Below, piece by piece: positions 12,190 through 24,761 of a stretch of 64,000 nt of DNA. Positions within the stretch are counted from its first letter, which is position 1. Every line of letters starts with the position of its first letter. This DNA comes from Streptomyces sp. LUP47B (lineage in GTDB: Bacteria; Actinomycetota; Actinomycetes; Streptomycetales; Streptomycetaceae), in NCBI RefSeq assembly GCF_001746295.1, contig NZ_MJAH01000001.1:272467-336466 (forward strand), written 5' to 3'. A model generated the notes under the pieces. That model had not been told where the DNA came from, ran no database searches, and saw only the letters and a list, made by a program, of their open reading frames with translations. A program made the translations under genes and the position numbers.

Positions 12190-13848
12190 TCATCCCAACG
12201 TCCACCGCTGGCTGCTGCCGCCGTTGCAGGTCTGCAGTTCGGCGAGGGTGCCGTTGGCGGTGGCCCCTCCGGCGACGCCCAGGCACAGGCCCGACTGGAC
12301 GCCGGTGATGGTGCCGTTGGTGTTCAGCGCCCACTGCTGATTGCTCTGGCCGTTGCACGACCAGATCTCCACCTTCGTCCCCGGCGTGGTCTGGTTGTTG
12401 TAGGCGTCCAGGCACATCTGGCTGCTGCCGGAGTAGACGGTGAACTGGTTGGACGCGGAGTGCGTCCATGTCTGATTGGCGCCGCCGTTGCAGCTCCAGA
12501 TCTCCACCTGGGTGCCGGCGGTCGTGGTCGAGTCGGGTACGTCCAGGCACTTGCCCGCACCCACCGCGTGCACCGCCCCGGTCACGCCGGTGCCGCCGCC
12601 GCTGGTGCCGCCCGCGACCCGGTACATCACCGTGCCGTGGGCCGGCACCGAGGCGCTGATGGTGCCCGAGGTGTTGGAGGACGCTCCCGACCACAGGTCG
12701 GTCAGGGTGTAGGCGGACGCCCCGGTCTTGCCGATCGCGGCCGCGGTGGTCGAGATGGTCGCTGTCGAGCCCGTCTCGTTGAACAGCGCCACCGACACGT
12801 CCCCGTTGGCCAAAGGCTTGGCCAGCACGTCCCGGCCTCCCGAGGAGGAGACCATGGTGCCCTGCTTGCCGAGAGGGTCCTGGTCGACCGCGATCACCCG
12901 GGAGTTGGTCAGCGTGGAGAGGGTTTCCGCACTGGCCGAGGGGATGTTGGTGCCCGCGATCAGCGGTGCTGCCATCTCCGCCCACAGGCTGAACTCGCTG
13001 CGGCTCTCGGTGGTCGTCATCGAGCCGTTGCCGACCTCCAGCATGTCCGGGTCGTTCCAGTGGCCGGGACCCGCGTAGGAGGCGAGGCCGACGTTACTGT
13101 GGAAGATCGACAGCATGCTGGCGAAGTTGGCGCTGATGTCCCCGGTGGTACGCCAGCTGTTGCCCACGCCCGCGCCCCAGGTCCACACGTTGTCCTGGCC
13201 CCAGTTGCAGAGGCTGTACAGGATCGGTCGGTTGGTGGCCGCCAGGGCGTCCCGCATCGCGATGTACCGGCTCTGCGCCGGCACTCCGTTGTTGTTGCAG
13301 TTGTCGTACTTCAGGTAGTCCACACCCCACGACGCGAACGACTGGGCGTCCGTGGTCTCGTGCCCGAGGCTGCCCGGATACCCGGCGCAGGTGGCGGTTC
13401 CCGCGTCCTCGTAGATCCCGAGCTTCAGCCCCAACGAGTGCACGTAGTCGGCGGTGCCCTTGATGCCGTCGGGGAACTTGGCCGGGTCCGGCACCAGTCG
13501 GCCGCCGGAGTCGCGGTTGTGGGTCATCCAGCAGTCGTCGATGTTGACGTAGGAGTAGCCCGCCGCCTGCATGCCGTTGGTGTGCATCGCCTGCGCGGTG
13601 GACTTGATCAGCGATTCGGAGACGTTGCAGCCGTAGGCGTTCCAGTCGTTGAAGCCCATCTGCGGGGTCAGTGCCAGCCCGTTGCCCAGCGCGGTGGCGG
13701 GCTGCGCCGTACCCAGGGAGACGAGGGGGACGCCCAGGCAGAGCAGCGCGACCGTGAAGGCGAACGCCAAAGTCCTGCGCAGGGACGGTCGCGGGAGCGG
13801 GGGCATGAGGCGTCCGACTCTCCTAGTTATCATGTGCATGTCATTCAC
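12190..13848 (-). CDS. Secreted alpha-galactosidase (GH27) with ricin-type lectin domain
   Basis: A 552-residue exported enzyme. The GH27 domain (about 55-420) shows TPQMGFNDWNAYGCNV at the mature N-terminus, NIDDCW, nucleophile Asp182 in YLKYDNCN and acid/base Asp237 in RTTGDI. Residues about 425-552 are a ricin-type lectin whose [13 protein letters not shown] start is shared with two of the GH54 genes. Three clustered ATGs are possible; the one nine bases in (MHMITRR) has the better spacing to CAGGAG. It would release terminal alpha-galactose from galactomannan or galactosylated hemicellulose. It starts about 40 bp after a hairpin and is probably the promoter-proximal gene of the six-gene run down to 2874. 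Confidence 0.93.
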   Translation of the reverse strand: MNDMHMITRRVGRLMPPLPRPSLRRTLAFAFTVALLCLGVPLVSLGTAQPATALGNGLALTPQMGFNDWNAYGCNVSESLIKSTAQAMHTNGMQAAGYSYVNIDDCWMTHNRDSGGRLVPDPAKFPDGIKGTADYVHSLGLKLGIYEDAGTATCAGYPGSLGHETTDAQSFASWGVDYLKYDNCNNNGVPAQSRYIAMRDALAATNRPILYSLCNWGQDNVWTWGAGVGNSWRTTGDISANFASMLSIFHSNVGLASYAGPGHWNDPDMLEVGNGSMTTTESRSEFSLWAEMAAPLIAGTNIPSASAETLSTLTNSRVIAVDQDPLGKQGTMVSSSGGRDVLAKPLANGDVSVALFNETGSTATISTTAAAIGKTGASAYTLTDLWSGASSNTSGTISASVPAHGTVMYRVAGGTSGGGTGVTGAVHAVGAGKCLDVPDSTTTAGTQVEIWSCNGGANQTWTHSASNQFTVYSGSSQMCLDAYNNQTTPGTKVEIWSCNGQSNQQWALNTNGTITGVQSGLCLGVAGGATANGTLAELQTCNGGSSQRWTLG

Positions 13849-13891
13849 TCCTGGGTCGGGGCGGCGCGGGGCAGCGGGGCAGATCTCACGG

Positions 13892-13918
13892 CGGCCCTCC
13901 GGGCGTCCCGGAGGGCCG
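13892..13918 (-). terminator. Terminator-like hairpin between GH54 and GH27 genes
   Basis: Perfect 11-bp stem (arms 13892-13902 and 13908-13918, 5-base loop) beginning about 26 bp after the stop of the upstream GH54 gene and ending 44 bp before the GH27 start. It suggests that a new transcription unit begins at the GH27 gene. Confidence 0.6.
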
Positions 13919-13944
13919 TCGCCTCCCGCGCGGGACAGAAGGTT

Positions 13945-15465
13945 TCAGCGGTATCCGGCAGCCGTGACGTTGGCCTGCACCGCGTTGTCGGTCGCGTCGG
14001 AGGGGTAGCCGGCGACGATGGCCCCCTCGTAGAAGGTGCCGGCGCTCAGGTTGGCACCGCCACCGGGCTTGCAGCAGTCACCACCGCTGCCCAGAACGAT
14101 GGCGCCCTGCTTCTTCATCGGGCTGTATCCGCCGGGCAGCGCGCCGTCCCACAGAGTCGTCAGGCTGCCGGACTGCGCATTGCCGCCCTTGAGGGCGAAC
14201 CTCGACGTCCCGTTGTTCTTCAGCATCGCGGTGACGAACTTGACGGGGAAGGCCCGCTGACCGGTGTTCCAGGACTGGCTGCCCCCGGAGTACAGGCCCC
14301 ATTCGAGATCGGCCTGGACCCAGGGACCGCTTCCCGAGCAACCGCCGAACCAGCACTCGGTGCCGAAGTTGATCGCGTCCATCGCCCCGGCCGCGTCGGC
14401 CTTCCGCGTCGTCTCGCTGTTGCCGTAGTCGAAGCAGCAGCCGCTGTTGACGTGGGTGCCGCTGGTCACCATGTACGCCCCTTCGGGCGCGCTGCCGGTC
14501 GGAACACCCGTCAGATGGCCGTCCCGCCAGTAGCTGTTGCCCGGATTGATGTACAGCGAGTACGCCTTGGTGCCCCCGGCGGTCAGCGACTCGGAGGTCG
14601 CCTTGGCGGGACTGCTCTGACTCGATCCCGGAACCTGGGCCGATCCCTGGTACCACAGGTCGTTGCCGCGCCCGGACTGGTCGTAGACGACCGTGATCAC
14701 ACAGGAGGTGCCCCCGCAGAACGAGTCCTGCGCCGCCGCGTCGGCGAAGCCTCCGGCCACCCGTACGCCGATGTTCCTGGTCGCGTTGTCCGAGGCGCGC
14801 CTGACCTGGTACAGGCTGCCGCTGTACGACCCGTAGAGCGCCCGCACGGTGCTGTGCGCGGCCACGCACGGCGTACCGCCCGCGGAGTAGATGTCGCACG
14901 GGCCGGACCCGCCGGGCGCGGGCGGAGGTGTCGACGTGGTCCACTTCTGGTTGCTCTGGCCGTTGCAGGTCCACAGGATGACCGCAGTGCCGTTGGCCGT
15001 GCCCGCCCCGTTGACGTCCAGGCACAGGCCGGACTGGACACCGGTGACGGACCCGTCGGCGTTCTGCCGCCACGCCTGGTTCGACTGCCCGTTGCACGTC
15101 CAGATGATCACCGGAGTACCCGGCGCCGTCCGGTTGTCGTAGGCGTCCACGCATCGGGTGCCGCTCATCGTCCTCAGCTCGCCCGCCGAGGTGAACTCGA
15201 ACGCCTGGTTCGGCTGGTTGTCGCAGTCCTGGATGTCCAGCGCGGTTCCCGGCGTGTCGACGTTGCCCTTGATGTCCAGACACCGCCCCGACGCCGAACT
15301 CACCAAGGGTGCCGGCGTCGCTGCCGGGGCGGGTGCGGGTGCGGACCAGGTCTGCGAAGTCGCCAGCATCATGGCCAGCAGCGCCATCACGCCTGTGGCG
15401 GCGAACGCCGGTAAGCGTCGTCTGCGAGCCGTGGGACTCCGACGGGAAAGGGGTGAAGGCCGCAT
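13945..15465 (-). CDS. Secreted alpha-L-arabinofuranosidase (GH54) with N-terminal ricin-type lectin domain
   Basis: A 506-residue protein from ATG 15465 (GAGGAA four bases upstream); the frame stays open upstream but without a leader. Residues 1-48 are a signal peptide with an RRRR n-region. The lectin module is N-terminal (52-178, QSNQAW and QSNQKW repeats), followed by a STPPPAPGG linker and a C-terminal GH54 domain (189-506). This is the opposite order to the two other GH54 genes. Catalytic features are conserved: Cys343-Cys344 and Glu351 in CCFDYGNSETT, Asp463 in GSGGDCC. It lacks a C-terminal lectin and stops at VTAAGYR, the residues after which the paralogues start theirs. It is flanked by hairpins on both sides, so it is likely monocistronic. 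Confidence 0.92.
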   Translation of the reverse strand: MRPSPLSRRSPTARRRRLPAFAATGVMALLAMMLATSQTWSAPAPAPAATPAPLVSSASGRCLDIKGNVDTPGTALDIQDCDNQPNQAFEFTSAGELRTMSGTRCVDAYDNRTAPGTPVIIWTCNGQSNQAWRQNADGSVTGVQSGLCLDVNGAGTANGTAVILWTCNGQSNQKWTTSTPPPAPGGSGPCDIYSAGGTPCVAAHSTVRALYGSYSGSLYQVRRASDNATRNIGVRVAGGFADAAAQDSFCGGTSCVITVVYDQSGRGNDLWYQGSAQVPGSSQSSPAKATSESLTAGGTKAYSLYINPGNSYWRDGHLTGVPTGSAPEGAYMVTSGTHVNSGCCFDYGNSETTRKADAAGAMDAINFGTECWFGGCSGSGPWVQADLEWGLYSGGSQSWNTGQRAFPVKFVTAMLKNNGTSRFALKGGNAQSGSLTTLWDGALPGGYSPMKKQGAIVLGSGGDCCKPGGGANLSAGTFYEGAIVAGYPSDATDNAVQANVTAAGYR

Positions 15466-15742
15466 TCTGTTCCTCGAGAAATGTGGGGGAAGGTGACAGA
15501 GGGTGCTGTGCCTGGTCGAACGCGATGTTCGTGGACCGTCGCCGCCACCGGCATGGCCGCGAGATCCGGACGCCTCATGGCGGCGTGGGCGCTCGAGAGC
15601 ACTCACAGGAACCACTCAGACATCCCATGTCCTAGTGATTCCACAGGTCCGTCACCGAGTCAATACACACGGGACTCCCAATCGAACTCTGATCCATCCC
15701 ATGTATTGCGCCTGGTCAGGGCGTTCTGAGGGCATGCCGGAG
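15466..15742. other. Intergenic region, probable promoter of the middle GH54 gene
   Basis: About 280 bp without a convincing gene, between the GH54 start and the hairpin that follows the GH10 gene. The stretch 15620-15720 is noticeably less GC-rich than its surroundings, as expected for a promoter, but I cannot identify -35/-10 boxes with confidence. Confidence 0.35.
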
Positions 15743-15778
15743 CCCGCGTCCGGCGAGGGCCGCCGTGCCGGACGCGGG
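15743..15778 (-). terminator. Terminator-like hairpin after the GH10 gene
   Basis: Perfect 12-bp stem (arms 15743-15754 and 15767-15778, 12-base loop) about 63 bp past the stop of the xylanase gene. It ends the beta-helix/SGNH/GH10 unit. Confidence 0.6.
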
Positions 15779-15841
15779 GGTACGTTCCGACCACCCCGAA
15801 GCGATCCGGGGGCGGGAGCGCGCGCTGCGCGCCGGGTCACT

Positions 15842-17320
<1,479 letters not shown>

Positions 17321-17393
17321 TCAACCTCCTTGTGCAGTAAGAGGAGTGGGCGCCGGCACCGGGACGGGCCCTCGGTGAAGCGGGGTCACGCGC

Positions 17394-18527
17394 TCAGGAG
17401 ACCGGCAGAGCGGTCCACTGCTGGTTCGTTCCGCCGTTGCAGTCCCACAGGACCAGCTGCGTACCGTCGGCGGTGGACGCGTTGGGGTCGTCGAGGCAGC
17501 GGCCGGAGACGGGGTTGCGGTAGCCGCCGTTGTACGGCTGCCATTGCTGGTTGGTTCCGCCGTTGCAGTCCCAGATCGCGATCTTGGTGCCGTTGGCGGT
17601 ACCGCGGCCGGCGGCGTCCAGGCACTTCCCGAGCGCCCGCAGGGTGCCGTCGGAGCGCGCGGACCACGTTCGCGCGGCGGAGCCGTCGCAGGACCGGATC
17701 TCGACGGCGGTCCCGTTGGCGCTGTTGCCGCCGCTCACCCCCAGGCACTTCCCCGCGATCCCTGAACGCACCTGCCCGCTCGTGGAGTCCGGCGGCTTGA
17801 TCCAGCCCGCCGCGTCCGCCGCCTGGATCCCCGCGTTGAAGGCGTCCGCCATCTTGCCGAAGCCGCTGTCGTTGGGGTGCAGGGAGTCGGACAGGTCCGC
17901 GGCGGTCAGGGCGCTCATGTCCACCAGACGTACGTGTTTGCCGGCGGCCTGCTCGGCCTGGACGATCCCGGGCAACTTGGCGTTGAACGCGGGCCGGTTG
18001 GCCTCCTCGCTGCCGCTGGTGGAAATGATCACGGTGCCGACGAGGACGGTCGCGTCGGGTACGGCCCTGGTGATCTGGTCGATGAGCGCGTGGAGCCGGT
18101 CGGCAGCGGTCGGGATCTGGTAGTTGCCGTTCAGGTCGTTGGTGCCGATCTCCAGGGTGACCACGTTCGGCCGGTAGCGTGCCAGCACGGAGTCCGCGAT
18201 GCCGGCGATCTGGTCGATCCGCCAGCCGGAGTGGCCTTCGTTGTCCGGGTCGGACATGGTGCCATTGCGCCCCGAGCCGACGAAGTCCAGGGTGTGCCCC
18301 TCGGCCGTCAGCTTGTTCCCGAGAAAGCCCCGGTAGCTGTTCCCGGACGGGCTGCCGACGCCCCAGGTGATCGAGTCTCCCAACGGCATCAGCCGCAGGG
18401 GTGTGGCCGCGGCGGCCCGTGTGGCGGGGGGCGGCGCCTCGGCGGCGGTGGCCGCGCCGGGCCACGCGGCGCCCATGCCGAGGGTGGCCGTCAGCGCCGC
18501 GGCCAAGGGTGCCCAGTACTTCTTCAT
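17394..18527 (-). CDS. Secreted SGNH/GDSL esterase (CE3-like) with ricin-type lectin domain
   Basis: A 377-residue exported hydrolase. Signal peptide 1-29. The SGNH domain (42-240) has block I RLMPLGDSITWG with nucleophile Ser52, the oxyanion residues in GSGRNG and IGTND (Asn130), and block V SLHPND with Asp214 and His217. This layout matches CE3-type acetylxylan esterases; de-acetylation of xylan fits the adjacent GH10 gene but is inferred. Residues about 250-377 are a ricin-type lectin (NGGTNQQW repeats). It lies 80 bp upstream of GH10, with the beta-helix gene 81 bp further upstream, all in one probable unit. Confidence 0.88.
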   Translation of the reverse strand: MKKYWAPLAAALTATLGMGAAWPGAATAAEAPPPATRAAAATPLRLMPLGDSITWGVGSPSGNSYRGFLGNKLTAEGHTLDFVGSGRNGTMSDPDNEGHSGWRIDQIAGIADSVLARYRPNVVTLEIGTNDLNGNYQIPTAADRLHALIDQITRAVPDATVLVGTVIISTSGSEEANRPAFNAKLPGIVQAEQAAGKHVRLVDMSALTAADLSDSLHPNDSGFGKMADAFNAGIQAADAAGWIKPPDSTSGQVRSGIAGKCLGVSGGNSANGTAVEIRSCDGSAARTWSARSDGTLRALGKCLDAAGRGTANGTKIAIWDCNGGTNQQWQPYNGGYRNPVSGRCLDDPNASTADGTQLVLWDCNGGTNQQWTALPVS

Positions 18528-18608
18528 GAGCGTTCCTCACTGGGTGCGGGTCGTGGGTGGGGGGACCGAACTGCCGGATCGTGTGGGTGTTCCGGAGGCA
18601 TGAATGGG

Positions 18609-19968
18609 TCAGCGGGGGGGTGAAGTCCTGGTTGGTGCCGGGTGCGTTCTTGCAGGGCCACTGGTCCAGTTGCCGGCCCGGGTCGCTGCTGCCGCCGTAG
18701 ACGTCCATACACAGTTGGCTGTTCTGGTTCTTGAAGGAATACGAGCCGTCGGACTGCTGCACCGGCAGCCACAGTGCGCCGGCCGCGCCGTCGGCGGCCT
18801 GCTGCTCGATGTTCGGTGTACCGGCGGTCGCGGATCCGCCCGACACCGCCACGACCTGTCCGAAGTTCTGCGCGCGCAGTTGCCCGTAGCCGCCCGAGAC
18901 CGGCACGAACTCGAACTGCTGGTTGCTCTGCCCGTTGCAGGTCCACTGGTCGATCGCAGCGCCCGCGCTGGTGGAGTTGCCGTACACCTCGAGGCACAGG
19001 CTGTTGCTGCTGATCACCAACTGGTGGTAGCCCGTGGGGAAGCCGCCGTCGCCCGAGGTCTGGACACCCGCCTGCTGGATGACCGCTCTGGCGCCCTGCG
19101 GCCAGTTGGTGCCGCTGACCAGGACGTTGCCGCTAAGGACGTTGTTGTGCGGAGGGCCGGTGGCGACGTATGTGTTCCCGCCGTTGTACCAGTTGCCGGA
19201 GAACGTGCTGTCGTCGGTGTGGTTGCTGGCGTTGGCGTTGGTGAGCGCCCAGTTGCCGGCGTCCTGCACCACGTTGCCGGACACCTTCAGGTACCGGGAG
19301 CCCTCGTAGAGGTACAGCGCGGTGGTGCGGTTGTTGTCGTACATGTAGTTGTCGGAGATCACCGAGCCGGGGGCCGCGGACAGGCTGTAGATGCTGCCGC
19401 CGTCGAACATCGCGTTCTTGGTGTCGAAGACCAGGTTGTGGGAGACGGTGTTGTTCTTCAGCGTGGTGGGAGCGCTGTAGACCGGCTGGTAGTTGTACGT
19501 GCCCCGGTTGGCGTAGTCGCCGCTACCGAAGTGGACCAACCAGCTGTTGCTGCTCTGATCATGAACCTGCCAACCAGATATCTGCTGGGCGCCGCTCACG
19601 ACCGGCTGCTGCCCGGGCATGGCCTGGTAGGTGATGGTGTGCCGGTTCTGGCCGCCGTCTCCGGAACCGAAGGTCAGCGGTTTGGACAGCCGGTAGGTGC
19701 CACCGGCCAGGCGGACCATCACGTCCGCGTCGGCCGAGAGCCGGTGCGCCGGCTGCTGCGCCTGGTCGATCGTCGCGAACGGCTGCTCGACGGTGCCGTT
19801 CCCGCCCGCGTGCGCACCCGGCGCCACGTACAGCTCGGCGGCCGATGCCTGGCGCTCGGACGGTACGGGGAACGCGGCACCGGCCGTGGGCAGACTCCCG
19901 GCCAGTAAGGCGAGCAGAGCCAGGGGGGCGCCCCGGAGGCCGCTGAGCGCTCTGGCTCGGGACATCAT
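18609..19968 (-). CDS. Secreted right-handed beta-helix protein with ricin-type lectin domain (apparent 1-base frameshift at its end)
   Basis: Two adjacent ATGs (19968, 19965) follow GGAGG; the leader runs to about residue 45 (TAGAAFPVP). Residues 45-300 contain pectate-lyase-like beta-helix rungs (NNTVSHNLVFDT, SVISDNYMYDNN, YLKVSGNVVQDAG, NVLSGNVLVSG). Residues about 306-448 are a lectin nearly identical to that of the clan GH-A gene. As read, the frame runs through the normal lectin end (GTNQDF) into the next gene because of a run of seven C (minus strand) at 18614-18620. With six, it would end DFTPR-stop at 18609, like its paralogue DFFVR-stop. The helix part looks short for this type of protein. 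Catalytic activity is unknown. Confidence 0.75.
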
Positions 19969-20058
19969 GATCCTCCAGTGGCGGCGGGGGCATTCGATGC
20001 GGACGCCCAGTGGCGATCCGGTCGGACGGTTGGAAGATCTCGGAAAGTGCGCCGGGCA

Positions 20059-20084
20059 CCGGAGCGGCGAAGCCCCGGCTCCGG
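20059..20084 (-). terminator. Possible terminator hairpin after the first GH54 gene
   Basis: Seven-bp stem CCGGAGC / GCTCCGG with a 12-base loop, about 64 bp past the GH54 stop and 90 bp before the beta-helix gene. It is weaker than the other hairpins in this block. Confidence 0.35.
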
Positions 20085-20147
20085 GTCCCGCCCGACCCAT
20101 GGCCGATGGTGAGACCGGTCACGGGCCACGGGCTGGAGCCACTCCCC

Positions 20148-22490
<2,343 letters not shown>

Positions 22491-22496
22491 CTCATG

Positions 22497-23616
22497 ATGC
22501 TCGGATCGTCCCCTGTGCGAGACGCGTCGGCCTGGGCTTCGTCCCATGTCGCGGTCCTTCGACCTGTGGACCGCTCCCGGCGGAGGCGTCGGCCGTGGTG
22601 CGGAGGAGGGTGCGGGGTCCGTGGTGGCTGAACCCGGCAAGGGCTGATCGAGACGGACGCGGTCGTGCAATGGCCAGATCTGGCCGCCGTCGGTGTGCCC
22701 GGAGAGCTGGAGGTCGATGCCTGCGGCTGCCGCCCGGTCGACGAACTCGGGCTGGTGCGCCAGGAGCAGGACGGGCAGTGCGGGGTCGGCGCCGTCCAGC
22801 GCTCCGGCGAAATGGGCGCAGTGGCCCGCCAGACCGGTAGGAGTCGGCGGTGACGTCGTCCGCGCCGGCGACGACGAGTGTGTGGCCTCGGCGTCCGAGC
22901 AGCAGGTGGCGGTTGCGCAGCGGCTGCCGGCCCACTTCGTCCATCAAGTCGATCCAGCCCTCGGCTTCGCTGCAGTCCTCATGGTTGCCGGTGCGTGTAC
23001 ACGGGCTCGGGTGGCCGCACGGTTGCCGGCAGGACGGCCTGGGCGCGGCGGCATTCGGCCGTGCCGTCCGGGATGTCGCCGGTGTGGCAGACCAGGTCCG
23101 CTTCCAGGGTGTTCACCGCTCTCGCACACCCGCGCCGACCAGCGGGCGCGTTCGAGCGGGTCGTAGTGGGCGTCGGTGATGAGGACGACGCAGAGGCCGC
23201 CCACACCGGCACCCGGCCGCGGGAGTTGCGCCTCTGGCCGGCGCACCCGCGGCACGGGACGGATCTCGGCGTGGGCCCGGGCGAGCAGTACGGCGGCTGC
23301 ACCGAGGACGGCCCAGGTGACGATGCGGACCGGTCCTGACTCCCGCCGACGCCGGCTACGGTCAGGGCGAGCCGCAAGAACGCACCAGCGTTCCCGGGTG
23401 CCGTACAGCCTGCCACAGGCCGATCGACAGCAGCGCCAGACTGATGGCGAAGCAGACCAAGAACACGAACTGGGTGCCGGTCGCGAGGTCGTGGGTGCCC
23501 AGAACACGAACTGGGTGCCGGTCGCGAGGTCGTGGGTGCTGCCGTCCTCGTAGCGCCAGTACGCCTGTGGGAGAAGCGCCTCCGAGCCGCCGGCGCCTCT
23601 GTCGTGCATGGATCAC
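22497..23616 (-). pseudogene. Metallophosphoesterase (YkuE-like) pseudogene, several frameshifts
   Basis: Reading minus-strand frames in turn recovers one calcineurin-like phosphoesterase: an N-terminal membrane segment (TQFVFLVCFAISLALLSIGL), the first metal motif ITDAHYDPLERARW, then CHTGDIPDG, GNHE, an RNRHLLLGRRGHTLVVAG segment, and SGHTDGGQIWP. In the intact family the last motif is GHTHGG, so a metal-ligand histidine has become aspartate. After this the frame breaks again (ALAGFSHHGPRTLL appears in another frame). One break is caused by a 41-bp tandem duplication at 23460-23539. No frame covers more than a third of the protein, so this is a decayed gene. Confidence 0.75.
23460..23539. 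repeat. 41-bp tandem duplication inside the phosphoesterase pseudogene
   Basis: A 39-base identical stretch occurs at 23460-23498 and again at 23501-23539 (period 41). Because 41 is not a multiple of three it shifts the frame between the N-terminal region and its transmembrane helix. Confidence 0.9.
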
Positions 23617-23988
23617 GGGTCCTCGCCGGATTCTTGAGCGTGTCGTCCGCCGTGACGATCAGCAGCCAGGCAAGCGCTGTCGCCGGAACCGTGGCGACCG
23701 CTCACTCACCCCCAAACCCCTCGCAATGATCGAGTCATGTCGCCGCGGGCGAACCGCTCACCCGCCTCATCCCGAATCCGCGCACGAGCCTCTCACCGCT
23801 CGGCGGTCAACCCGCCGCCTTGCGCGTACCGCATACGACCGACCTACCGCAGGGATCAGCGCCCGGCCGCCCGACGCCCCACGACGACTCGGCTGCCAAT
23901 CAGGAATTGCGAATGATCGCTCCGTAGGGAATCGACAGCGAGGTCGTCCGTCGGGAGGCACCAGCAGCACACCGCCCGGGGACACCAC
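23617..23988. other. Intergenic stretch between phosphoesterase relic and IS110 fragment
   Basis: About 370 bp in which I see no supported gene or RNA; base composition is ordinary for the window. Confidence 0.4.
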
Positions 23989-24185
23989 ATGGCCGCCACC
24001 TGGGCCTGCATCGATGCCGGCAAGACTCACCACCACTGCGTCGCAATCGACGAGGGCGGCCGTCGGCTGCTGTCGCGACGCGTCACCCACGACGAACCCG
24101 AACTGCTCGAACTCCTCGGCGATGTCCTGGCCCTGGGCGACGAGGTGATCTGGGGTATCGACCTGGCCGACGGTGGAGTCTTAAT
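23989..24185 (+). mobile_element. IS110-family transposase N-terminal fragment
   Basis: ATG 23989 opens AATWACIDAGKTHHHCVAI and continues EPELLELLGDVLALGDEV, then WGIDLADGG: the start of an IS110-type DEDD transposase, with the first catalytic Asp in CIDAGK. Similarity stops abruptly near 24185, where the frame runs into sequence antisense to the next gene. The rest of the element is missing, so it is inactive. Confidence 0.75.
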
Positions 24186-24192
24186 GGGCCGG

Positions 24193-24672
24193 TCAAGCGG
24201 GCTGGGCTCGGTCGCTGCTGGGCAGTGCCCATTGGGCGTCCAGGTCCTGGCAGAGGATGCGGATGCTGCCGGTCGTGAGTCTTAGCTCATGGCTGCATCC
24301 GGACTCGTGGGGCAGGAGTTCGTCCAGGCGGACGGTGTTGAAGTCAGACAGTTCAAGCACGCCGCCCCCGTCGGCTTCCACCTGGACGCTGGTGACGCCG
24401 TAGTAGTGAACTGTCAGCACGTGGTCTTGGCTGGCTGGCCAGGTGAAATGGATCTGGAACTGATCTGCGGCGCCGGCAGTCGGGGGCAGCGCGGTGGGTC
24501 TGAGGTCTTTCACACACCGCGGGGCCGAGAAATCGTAGTGCTCAGGGTGTGTGGCAAATGCGCGCGCCCCGGGCGGGAGGGCCGGCGCGAGTCGGGGCAA
24601 CTCGGCAAGGTATGGGTTGGGATCGTGCCAGTAGGTGCCGTGAGCTTGCTGTTCGATGATCACGTATCTCAT
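24193..24672 (-). CDS. Hypothetical protein, 159 aa, between two IS110 elements
   Basis: ATG 24672 follows a GGGGG-rich ribosome site at good distance. The product begins MRYVIIEQQAHGTYWHDP and has an antiparallel-strand-like C-terminal half (HVLTVHYYGVTSVQVEADGG, LTTGSIRILCQDL). No signal peptide or membrane helix is visible. I do not recognise the family; a small beta-rich immunity-like or conserved cytosolic protein is possible but not shown. It is wedged between an IS110 fragment (8 bp away) and a frameshifted IS110 transposase (90 bp away), so it may be a passenger left by transposition. Confidence 0.55.
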   Translation of the reverse strand: MRYVIIEQQAHGTYWHDPNPYLAELPRLAPALPPGARAFATHPEHYDFSAPRCVKDLRPTALPPTAGAADQFQIHFTWPASQDHVLTVHYYGVTSVQVEADGGGVLELSDFNTVRLDELLPHESGCSHELRLTTGSIRILCQDLDAQWALPSSDRAQPA

Positions 24673-24761
24673 GTTCTGCCCCCTGTGTCGACGGCTCAAA
24701 GTACCCAACTGGCCACCGGATACGGGCAGAGCAAGGCCTGGGGAATCTTGAATGGGCTGAG

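Noticed and set aside
17386..18608. Continuous frame from the beta-helix gene through the SGNH gene, as a giant 900-residue protein
   Set aside because: The read-through part is low-complexity Arg/Pro-rich sequence antagonistic to the SGNH frame; a one-base change restores a normal lectin end.
19943..19952. GAGCGCTC near the start of the beta-helix gene, and AGCGCT near 17275, as further LacI-type operators
   Set aside because: Flanking bases do not match the box; such 6-8-mers occur by chance every few kilobases in this sequence.
23460..23539. Repeat considered as a CRISPR or regulatory array
   Set aside because: Only two adjacent copies, no spacers, and inside a recognisable coding remnant.
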